From IMG/VR virus record IMGVR_UViG_3300010885_053334, positions 1 through 34,193 of that record: a DNA stretch of 34,193 nt; one strand, 5' to 3'. Positions 28,481 to 34,193 of the stretch are shown piece after piece. The DNA comes from a virus. Position numbers and translations under genes: made by a program. A model generated the notes under the pieces. That model had not been told where the DNA came from and ran no database searches. It saw only the letters and a program-made list of their open reading frames with translations. Every line of letters begins with the position of its first letter. Within the stretch, counting starts at the first letter, position 1.

Positions 28481-29164
28481 ATGCAACTGATACCTATCAC
28501 AGAAATGGCCGTCATGGCCGAAGCAATCGCGAAGTCCGGACTGTTTGGAATTCGCACCGCGGACCAAGCCCTCGCGCTTGGCCTGCTTTGTCAGGCCGAG
28601 GGGCGCCACCCGGCGGAAGCCGCGCGGGATTATCACGTCATTCAAGGCCGTCCGACCCTAAAAGCGGACGCTATGCTCGCGCGGTTCCAAAATTCTGGAG
28701 GACGCGTCGAATGGAGTCGATATGATGACGAAGCAGTCACCGGCGTGTTCTCGCACGCACAGGGCGGCACGCTGACGCTGACGTGGGACGTGGAGCGCGC
28801 AAAACGCGCAGGGCTGATGTCCCGTGACACATGGAAAGCGTACACGCGGCAGATGCTACGCGCTCGCGTGATCAGCGAAGCGATCCGCACGGTGCTCCCC
28901 GGGGTGTTGAGCGGATGCTACACAGATGACGAAATCCGAGGTATTCCGGCGGAACCTGTGCCAGTGTACGCGAAAACGAACCCACTGCAACTTGCCGCTG
29001 GATATGACCATGCCGCTGCTGTGGCGAGCATCGAAACTGCTACCACACTCGACGAACTCCGCATTGCGTGGACCACAGCGCTGGCCGACTGCCAACGCTC
29101 TGGAACACCCGAAGAACTCGCCGAATTGACCGCAGCCAAAGACACCAAAAAATCCAACCTGTAA
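28481..29164 (+). CDS. RecT-like single-strand annealing protein
   Basis: A 227-residue protein. The pattern matches the RecT family: ADQALALGLLCQAEGRHPAE, then AARDYHVIQGRPTLKADAML, then VEWSRYDDEAVTG and LTWDVERAKRAGLM, then TWKAYTRQMLRARVISEAIR, and TVLPGVLSGCYTDDEIRG. Family members bind single-stranded DNA and pair it with its complement in phage recombination. The adjacent Cas4-like exonuclease and SSB-like protein are usual partners. The leader is CAA-rich (cacaaaccaacaactaaa) with no Shine-Dalgarno site. The C-terminal part, from about residue 175, is variable and may bind an SSB partner. Confidence 0.85.
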   Translation: MQLIPITEMAVMAEAIAKSGLFGIRTADQALALGLLCQAEGRHPAEAARDYHVIQGRPTLKADAMLARFQNSGGRVEWSRYDDEAVTGVFSHAQGGTLTLTWDVERAKRAGLMSRDTWKAYTRQMLRARVISEAIRTVLPGVLSGCYTDDEIRGIPAEPVPVYAKTNPLQLAAGYDHAAAVASIETATTLDELRIAWTTALADCQRSGTPEELAELTAAKDTKKSNL

Positions 29165-29170
29165 ACCACT

Positions 29171-29626
29171 ATGCCCTACAAATTTATCGTACCATCGACG
29201 CGCAAACCATCACCGGGCGACGGCGTTTATCAGGCGACCGTCTCCGCGGTGAGCACTAAAAATCAGGAGGGGCGACCGCTAATTTCGCGCAATGGCGACG
29301 TGCAGCTTCGCCTGACGCTGGACCTTGGACAGTTTGAATGCTCAGTCCTGCTCACGCTCCCATCGCTCGGAGACGACGGCAGTCCGGTGCATCCATCGGG
29401 AGAAACGCTGCTGCGGATCCTGACCGACGTGGTGCGTGCGCTTGGGAACGACATTGAAACCGGCGCACCGTTTGAAATATCAAGCGCGACGTTTTTGACG
29501 AAATCTGCGGAAGTGGAAATTGAGAACGTGACTGGTAGCAACGGGAAGACATATGCCCAGGTGAAGCGGTGGCGTCCCGTGCGGGCTGGGGCTGCGGCTG
29601 CGGATCCGAACGTGGTTCCGTTTTAA
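29171..29626 (+). CDS. SSB-like single-stranded DNA-binding protein (putative)
   Basis: A 151-residue protein starting six bases after the RecT-like gene. The core looks like an OB-fold: VYQATVSAVSTKNQEGRP, VQLRLTLDLGQFECSVLLTL, a helix HPSGETLLRILTDVVRAL and AEVEIENVTGSNGKTYAQVK. The C-terminus AAAADPNVVPF has the acidic-residue-plus-PF end seen on bacterial SSB (DDDIPF type), through which SSB recruits partners. It resembles DUF669-type proteins found beside phage annealing genes. Assignment is by layout and tail. Confidence 0.7.
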   Translation: MPYKFIVPSTRKPSPGDGVYQATVSAVSTKNQEGRPLISRNGDVQLRLTLDLGQFECSVLLTLPSLGDDGSPVHPSGETLLRILTDVVRALGNDIETGAPFEISSATFLTKSAEVEIENVTGSNGKTYAQVKRWRPVRAGAAAADPNVVPF

Positions 29627-29874
29627 TGTATGGCGTTCGGCATACGGCGTCCGGCATGTGGGTCGTTTTTGAGCGACCTCCTCGGGCGCTGTATGTCCGC
29701 CCAGAAGCGTACGCAACTACGTTTAAAACGTCACAGGCAGCGAACGCAGCACTCGCCGCTTCTTTTCTCAACAACTCACAGCACGCATGTCACCAACTCT
29801 CCGCGACTACCAGCAAACCGCAGTCGATGCGATTCGGGCTTCAATCCGCGCCGGGGCCAGACGACCTCTTTTAG
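29626..29874 (+). CDS. Possible small gene overlapping the helicase start
   Basis: An 82-residue open frame from a TAATG overlap with the SSB-like gene. It starts MYGVRHTASGMWVVFERPPR and reads YVRPEAYATTFKTSQAANAA, a plausible small domain. Its last 88 bases overlap the helicase gene in another frame, so only the first two thirds are free. It fills the otherwise empty 29627-29786 interval. It may be a real overlapping gene, or only its first part may be meaningful. Confidence 0.45.
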   Translation: MYGVRHTASGMWVVFERPPRALYVRPEAYATTFKTSQAANAALAASFLNNSQHACHQLSATTSKPQSMRFGLQSAPGPDDLF

Positions 29875-31154
29875 TCGCACCGACTGGCGCAGGAAAAACC
29901 GTTATTTTTTCCCATATCACCGCGGGCGCAATCGAGCGCGGAAACCGTGTTACTATTTTAGTGCATCGGCAGGAACTGGTGGACCAGACATCCAGGGCGC
30001 TGCAAGCGTACGGCGTACCGCACGGGCTGATCGCTGGGGGCCGCACGGACAACCGGGCTCAGTTATGTCAGGTTGCCAGCGTGCAGACGCTCGCGCGCAG
30101 GCTAGGCAGATTTGAAGCACCGAATCTGCTCATCATCGATGAAGCGCACCACGCGGCGGCCGGTACATGGCGGCGCGTTGTCGACGCTTACCCTGACGCG
30201 CGCGTTCTGGGAGTGACAGCGACCCCGGAACGACTCGACGGCAAAGGATTGGCTGACGTGTTTGACGACCTTATCCACGGGCCGCAGGTTGGCGAACTGA
30301 TTGACCGTGGTTTTCTGGCGCGTCCGAAATACTGGTCGAAACCGCTTATTGACACAAAAGCGATGCGGGTTTCGATGGGCGATTTTGCGATAGGAGATTT
30401 GGAAGCGGCGCTCACTTCCGCGGTCATGGGTGACGCAGTCACAGAATATCGGCAGAAATCAGACGGACTGCCGGCGATTGCATTCTGTCCGACCATCGCA
30501 AAAGCCCGCGCGGTCAGTGATGCGTTCCGGGCTGCGGGATATGCCTGGGATGTGATCGACGGCACGCTTACGCCGGCGGATCGGCGGGAGTTGGTGGCGA
30601 AACTCGGCGACGGCAGGCTGAACGGACTATCCGCGTGCGAGATCGTGAGCGAAGGGTTCGATCTGCCGGTAGTCACGACGGCGATTTTGCTGCGTCCAAC
30701 AAAATCGCTGGCACTCCATTTGCAACAAGTGGGCCGCGTGCTGCGGCTGCATCCAAGCAAAACGCATGCGATCATCCTCGACCACGCCGGGAACCTGCAT
30801 CGACACGGGCTGGCAGAGGACGATCGGGAGTGGAGTCTGGAAGGCAGGCCGAAAGCCAAGAAAGGCGCGCCGGCACCGACAAAAACATGCCCGGAATGCT
30901 TCTGCTGCTTGTCGCCAGCGGTGCGCATATGCCCGGAATGCGACCATGAGTTTGAGGTGAAGGATGCAAAACTCCGCGAGGTTGCCGGCAACTTGGTAGA
31001 GTTTTCTCGGGAGGAAGTGAAATTAGCGCTAAAGAAAGCGCGCACGCTTGCCGACTTTCAGGAGATCGGGAAGCAGATGGGTTACAAGCCCGGGTGGGCG
31101 CACTATCGATTTACGGCCAGAAATACACGTCCGACTTACAGTTACAAAATATGA
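29787..31154 (+). CDS. SF2 DEAD/DEAH-box helicase with zinc ribbon
   Basis: A 455-residue helicase. Motif order: Walker A APTGAGKT (31-38), VASVQTLARR (Ib region), DEAH box LIIDEAHHA (115-123), motif III VTATPER (143-149), motif V region ACEIVSEGFDLP, motif VI QQVGRVLR, all typical of type III restriction-like/UvrB-like SF2 helicases. The C-terminal part carries a zinc ribbon (CPECFCC then CPEC) followed by a helical tail. It unwinds or remodels DNA in replication or recombination. The next gene overlaps by four bases. Confidence 0.92.
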   Translation: MSPTLRDYQQTAVDAIRASIRAGARRPLLVAPTGAGKTVIFSHITAGAIERGNRVTILVHRQELVDQTSRALQAYGVPHGLIAGGRTDNRAQLCQVASVQTLARRLGRFEAPNLLIIDEAHHAAAGTWRRVVDAYPDARVLGVTATPERLDGKGLADVFDDLIHGPQVGELIDRGFLARPKYWSKPLIDTKAMRVSMGDFAIGDLEAALTSAVMGDAVTEYRQKSDGLPAIAFCPTIAKARAVSDAFRAAGYAWDVIDGTLTPADRRELVAKLGDGRLNGLSACEIVSEGFDLPVVTTAILLRPTKSLALHLQQVGRVLRLHPSKTHAIILDHAGNLHRHGLAEDDREWSLEGRPKAKKGAPAPTKTCPECFCCLSPAVRICPECDHEFEVKDAKLREVAGNLVEFSREEVKLALKKARTLADFQEIGKQMGYKPGWAHYRFTARNTRPTYSYKI

Positions 31155-31399
31155 ACGAACACATTGCAGCAGAGATTATTCTGCTTGAGGCAGAGCGAGA
31201 GATTGATCGCTTGAAAGCGCAGTTGAAAAACTGCACATGCAAAATGACCTATCTAGTGGAATGCGATTTTCGTCCGTTTCAACGCTGGGCCGTAGAAGCT
31301 GAATCCGAGTCCGAAGCACGGCTGATGGTATCGAAGACGCTCGGCGTGCCATATGAGCAAACAAATGCAACGATTGAGCGATTGGAGGACGTGAAATGA
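31151..31399 (+). CDS. Small coiled-coil early protein
   Basis: An 82-residue protein from ATG 31151 (ATGA overlap). The N-terminal half is a coiled coil (AEIILLEAEREIDRLKAQLK); the C-terminal half has two Cys and a beta-like WAVEAESESEARLMVSKTLG. No family recognised. It is the first of a run of small genes, three of which contain coiled coils. Confidence 0.6.
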   Translation: MNEHIAAEIILLEAEREIDRLKAQLKNCTCKMTYLVECDFRPFQRWAVEAESESEARLMVSKTLGVPYEQTNATIERLEDVK

Positions 31400-31554
31400 T
31401 CTGTGCAATACCGCCCGGCGACTACGACCCCAACTGCGAGCCAGAACCCGCTTGTAGCCAGCCAGAGTGTAACGACTTGCTTGAGCAGGATTTGTTGGGG
31501 GACTGGTTCTGCCCGAGTTGCCTGAAGCGTGAACAGGAGAAAGAAACAAACTGA
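31396..31554 (+). CDS. 52-residue zinc-ribbon protein
   Basis: A small open frame from ATG 31396, an ATGA overlap with the previous gene. Cysteines are arranged CSQPEC (Cys20, Cys25) and CPSC (Cys39, Cys42), enough for one zinc site. The N-terminus begins MICAIPPGDYDPNCEPEPA and the C-terminus is charged (LKREQEKETN). A short zinc ribbon of this type is common among phage early proteins and may bind DNA or a host protein. Confidence 0.55.
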   Translation: MICAIPPGDYDPNCEPEPACSQPECNDLLEQDLLGDWFCPSCLKREQEKETN

Positions 31555-31555
31555 C

Positions 31556-32026
31556 ATGAAGCCAGACACAGAACAAATCATTCACAACTTAAAGGCATGG
31601 ATGCCATTAAGTTCACCGCTCGACAAATTTATAAATCAAGCCGCTGACAGGCTGGAGGAGTTGCAGCGGGATTTAGATCAAGCCATCTCTGAACGCACGC
31701 CGCACGACTACGGCATCCTTAAAATGGAACGCGACGAAGCCCGCGCCAGACTTACAACATTTGAGCCAACAATCCGCAATCTTACCAAGGAGCGCAACGA
31801 AGCCCGCGCCGAGGTGGAGCGGTTGAAGACTGAACTACACGATACGATTGATTCCTACAAATTAAACAACCTGCAACCAAAGACAACCCGCCCAGAACCC
31901 TCCCGCCTTGAGATTGCGGCGATGGCAATGCAGGGGATGTTGGCGAGTGGGAACGCCATCATGGACATTCCCAACACGGCGTGCGAATACGCAGACACAC
32001 TCATCGCAGCAAGGGAGGGGAAATGA
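31556..32026 (+). CDS. Coiled-coil early protein with C-terminal conserved helix
   Basis: A 156-residue protein from ATG 31556. The central 80 residues are a long coiled coil: LEELQRDLDQAISER and RNEARAEVERLKTELHDTID. The C-terminal RLEIAAMAMQGMLASGN and ACEYADTLIAA pattern is common to small phage early proteins of unknown function. Next to it lies another coiled-coil gene. The function is unknown. Confidence 0.65.
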   Translation: MKPDTEQIIHNLKAWMPLSSPLDKFINQAADRLEELQRDLDQAISERTPHDYGILKMERDEARARLTTFEPTIRNLTKERNEARAEVERLKTELHDTIDSYKLNNLQPKTTRPEPSRLEIAAMAMQGMLASGNAIMDIPNTACEYADTLIAAREGK

Positions 32027-32301
32027 CCGACCACAACGAAATCCAGCTTTACGCAGCGCGCGCGGAAGCCGATCGACTGAAATCCGAAATTGAACGCGCG
32101 ATGAATGCGCTGACCCACGCACTCCGGGAGAACAGCCGCAATCGTGAACGCATGGTGACGGAACTTACGCGCACACGGGCTGAGCGTGATACCGCTGTGG
32201 ATGCCGGGATCCAGCTTTGCGTGCACGGCCAACCGCACGATCATCACGCAGAGGAGTGGCGAGCAGCGGCGCGCGTGATTAGCGGGATGCACGGCAAATG
32301 A
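32023..32301 (+). CDS. Coiled-coil early protein
   Basis: A 92-residue protein from ATG 32023 (ATGA overlap). Helix-rich with LYAARAEADRLKSEIERAMN and RMVTELTRTRAERDTAV, probably a coiled coil. The C-terminal third contains Cys and His (LCVHGQPHDHHAEEW) and could bind metal. The start is preceded by gggaggggaa, a usable ribosome-binding site. Stop overlaps the nuclease gene. Confidence 0.6.
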   Translation: MTDHNEIQLYAARAEADRLKSEIERAMNALTHALRENSRNRERMVTELTRTRAERDTAVDAGIQLCVHGQPHDHHAEEWRAAARVISGMHGK

Positions 32302-32672
32302 CCGAGTCGCAAATCCAATCGGCAATTCGTCTTCGACTCGGCGGGCGTCCGGACGTGCGGCTATTTCGCAACCACGTTGGCATGGTCCGCGATGAATCCG
32401 GGCGCACGCATACGTTTGGACTTCAGAAAGGCAGCGCGGACCTCATCGGCTGGGTCACTATTAACGGCGCAGCAATTTTCTTGTCGGTTGAAGTAAAATC
32501 AGCGACCGGCAGAACACGGCCAGAACAAACAGCCTGGGCCGCGGCAGTAAACAAAATGGGAGGGATTGCGTTCATTGCGCGCTCTCCTCAAGACGCAGAA
32601 CAACAACTAGATGACAACATACAGCGATTATATTCAGAGCAAAAAGAAAACAGTCAAAGACGCAGGATTTGA
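32298..32672 (+). CDS. VRR-NUC domain nuclease
   Basis: A 124-residue protein. The VRR-NUC pattern is clear: MTESQIQSAIRLRL at the N-terminus, LFRNHVGMV (22-30), FGLQKGSADLIGW with GSAD (45-48), LSVEVKS with Glu65 and Lys67, GRTRPEQTAWA with Gln77, and a final GGIAFIARSPQDAEQQL. These are the catalytic elements of the standalone viral VRR-NUC nucleases, which cut branched DNA such as Holliday junctions or flaps. Its end overlaps the start of the SNF2-methyltransferase gene by 62 bases, so the two are probably translated from one message. Confidence 0.88.
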   Translation: MTESQIQSAIRLRLGGRPDVRLFRNHVGMVRDESGRTHTFGLQKGSADLIGWVTINGAAIFLSVEVKSATGRTRPEQTAWAAAVNKMGGIAFIARSPQDAEQQLDDNIQRLYSEQKENSQRRRI

Positions 32673-34193
32673 GCCATTTCCGTTTATTGCGCCGCTGTTT
32701 GATTGGCAGAAGCACATTGTATCCTGGGCGGTTAGAAAAGGGCGTGCAGCGCTTTTTGAAGATTGCGGCCTTGGTAAAACAGCGCAGCAACTTGAGTGGG
32801 CATCTCAAGTGGTGAGACACACCGGAGGGAGTGTGCTAATTCTTACGCCGCTTGCAGTCGCAGCGCAGACTGCACGGGAAGCACAGAAGTTTGGGATCGA
32901 AGCTACTCAGATTTCTTCTGGCGACGAAATCAAAACCGCTGGAGTCTGGATTACGAATTACGAGAAGCTAGAGCATTTTGATTGCTCCGTGTTTGCCGGC
33001 GTCGTTCTTGACGAATCATCCATCCTGAAATCGTTCACGGGCAAAACTCGGAAAACGCTGACAGAATCATTTGCCCAGACGCCTTATCGCCTGGCGTGCA
33101 CAGCGACGCCATCACCGAACGACTACACAGAACTCGGGCAGCACGCTGACTTTCTGGGCATCTGCTCGCAGGCTCAAATGTTGGCGACGTTTTTTGTAAA
33201 CGACACGTTCAATACCGGAGACTGGCGACTGAAAAAGCACGCTGAATCCGAATTTTGGAAGTGGCTTGCATCATGGGCGGCGTGCGTTTCGAAACCGTCT
33301 GACATCGGATTTCAAAACGATGGATATGATTTGCCGCCGCTGAACATGCAGACAATCTTTGTCGATGCAGACATTAGCACGGATGCCGGAGAAGATCTGT
33401 TCCGAATTGCTACGTTGTCCGCAACAACCATGCATCGTGAAATGCGGATGACTTCCGCAGATCGTTCGGATGCTGTGGCAAGTCTTGTGAACGCATCAAC
33501 CGAACCTTGGATTGTCTGGTGCAACACAAACGACGAAGCTGACAATTTGAAACAGCGGATCCCGGATGCAATCGAAGTACGCGGATCAGATGCGCCATCG
33601 CGAAAGGAAACGCTACTTTCTGATTTCACGCAGGGACGTGCGCGCGTGATTATCACAAAGCCATCCATAGCAGGGTTTGGATTGAACTGGCAGCATTGCC
33701 GCAACGTCGCATTTGTAGGACTCAGCTACTCTTTTGAGGACTTCTATCAAGCGCTGCGACGCAGCTATCGGTTCGGGCAAACGAGAGAAGTCAACGCGTA
33801 CATCGTCCAAGCAAAAACAGAGGGAGCAATTCTCCAATCCATCAATCGCAAAATCGAACAGCACAAAACAATGCAGCAAAAAATGAAACTCGCAGCAGCT
33901 GAAATGACTTTTCAGAAGTCCGAAACAATAGAAGCAAAGATCGGAGTGGACACTTACTCAAGCAAGAATTGGACAGTGCACCACGGCGACTGTGTCCGCG
34001 TGGCGAAAATGATTCCAGATGGATCCATTGACTTTTCGGTTTTCAGCCCGCCGTTTGCGGATCTGTTTACCTACTCAAACGATCCGCAGGACATGGGAAA
34101 CTGTGATTCTATGGGTGATTTTATGGTGCATTTTGATTTCTTGATTCAGGAAATTAAACGGATCATGCAGCCGGGGCGCGAGGTCGCGGTGCA
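32611..34193 (+). CDS. SNF2-like helicase fused to DNA methyltransferase (partial, runs off window)
   Basis: At least 527 residues; the 3' end is cut off by the window. Start at ATG 32611, inside the VRR-NUC gene. Helicase motifs: DCGLGKTA (51-58, Walker A), LDESS (133-137, motif II), CTATPSPN (163-170), GFGLNW (355-360) and QALRRSYRFGQ (380-390, motif VI), as in SNF2/Rad54-type DNA translocases. Then a methyltransferase domain begins with HHGDC (457-461) and SPPF (479-482), a form of the catalytic (D/N/S)PP(Y/F) box of N6-adenine/N4-cytosine methyltransferases. The fusion of translocase and amino-methyltransferase recalls DarB of P1, which protects DNA in cis against restriction; domain order differs. 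It is probably a DNA-modifying anti-restriction factor. Confidence 0.88.
   Translation, partial: MTTYSDYIQSKKKTVKDAGFEPFPFIAPLFDWQKHIVSWAVRKGRAALFEDCGLGKTAQQLEWASQVVRHTGGSVLILTPLAVAAQTAREAQKFGIEATQISSGDEIKTAGVWITNYEKLEHFDCSVFAGVVLDESSILKSFTGKTRKTLTESFAQTPYRLACTATPSPNDYTELGQHADFLGICSQAQMLATFFVNDTFNTGDWRLKKHAESEFWKWLASWAACVSKPSDIGFQNDGYDLPPLNMQTIFVDADISTDAGEDLFRIATLSATTMHREMRMTSADRSDAVASLVNASTEPWIVWCNTNDEADNLKQRIPDAIEVRGSDAPSRKETLLSDFTQGRARVIITKPSIAGFGLNWQHCRNVAFVGLSYSFEDFYQALRRSYRFGQTREVNAYIVQAKTEGAILQSINRKIEQHKTMQQKMKLAAAEMTFQKSETIEAKIGVDTYSSKNWTVHHGDCVRVAKMIPDGSIDFSVFSPPFADLFTYSNDPQDMGNCDSMGDFMVHFDFLIQEIKRIMQPGREVAV

Noticed and set aside
30188-31045. Minus-strand open frame of 285 residues opposite the helicase
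   Set aside because: Composition is Ser/Ala/Arg-rich shadow coding; the + strand frame has all helicase motifs in order.

Overview
The window is a stretch of a tailed double-stranded DNA phage genome (siphovirus-like, class Caudoviricetes). It is cut at the right end inside a gene, and probably shortly after the left end of a module. Almost every gene is on the + strand and tightly packed, with start and stop codons commonly overlapping (ATGA, TAATG). No integrase, tRNA, rRNA, insertion sequence or CRISPR array was seen. The host cannot be named from the sequence. The DNA is moderately GC-rich by eye. A few genes have strong Shine-Dalgarno sites (the gene at 11432 and the tape measure at 12145), but many have none. 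Several of these are preceded by A/C-rich CAA leaders, or by a recurring element described below.

Layout. (1) 54-2553, DNA-modification module: a ParB-fold protein, a C5-cytosine methyltransferase and a CmoA-like SAM enzyme. (2) 2550-8860, packaging and head: small and large terminase (lambda GpA type), a gpW-like joining protein, portal, S49 prohead protease, an intrinsic terminator, a coiled-coil scaffold-like protein and the coat protein. (3) 8862-13404, connector and tail: head-tail joining and tail-terminator-like proteins, two tandem paralogous tube-like proteins, tail chaperones G and GT with a lambda-like -1 frameshift site, and a short tape measure. (4) 13408-17746, tail-tip proteins with little recognisable homology, including a large protein of five Cys-bounded repeats. 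(5) 17743-23913, collagen-like protein and three tail-fibre genes sharing modules, one ending in a glycine-rich adhesin domain. (6) 23913-25706, lysis: four small membrane proteins and a GH108 muramidase. (7) 25672-26447, a minus-strand pair: a helix-turn-helix protein and a very basic protein. (8) 26502-34193, early region: small proteins, a Cas4-like Fe-S nuclease, a RecT-like annealing protein, an SSB-like protein, an SF2 helicase, coiled-coil and zinc-binding small proteins, a VRR-NUC nuclease, and an SNF2 helicase fused to an adenine/N4-cytosine-type methyltransferase (cut by the window edge).

The most interesting point is the modification module. The C5-methyltransferase has Arg instead of the nearly invariant Asn in motif X (GRAVPP rather than GNAVPP). 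The next gene, overlapping it, resembles CmoA, the enzyme that makes carboxy-SAM. In an engineered C5-methyltransferase, a basic residue at that position is known to allow use of carboxy-SAM. The pair is therefore a candidate natural DNA carboxymethylation system (5-carboxymethylcytosine). One residue of the CmoA-like protein argues against this and is reported. Other notable signals are an in-frame GGGAAAC slippery heptamer just before the chaperone G stop codon, and a GCTTCAC-N14-TATGG element that fills three intergenic spacers and ends in the start codon each time.
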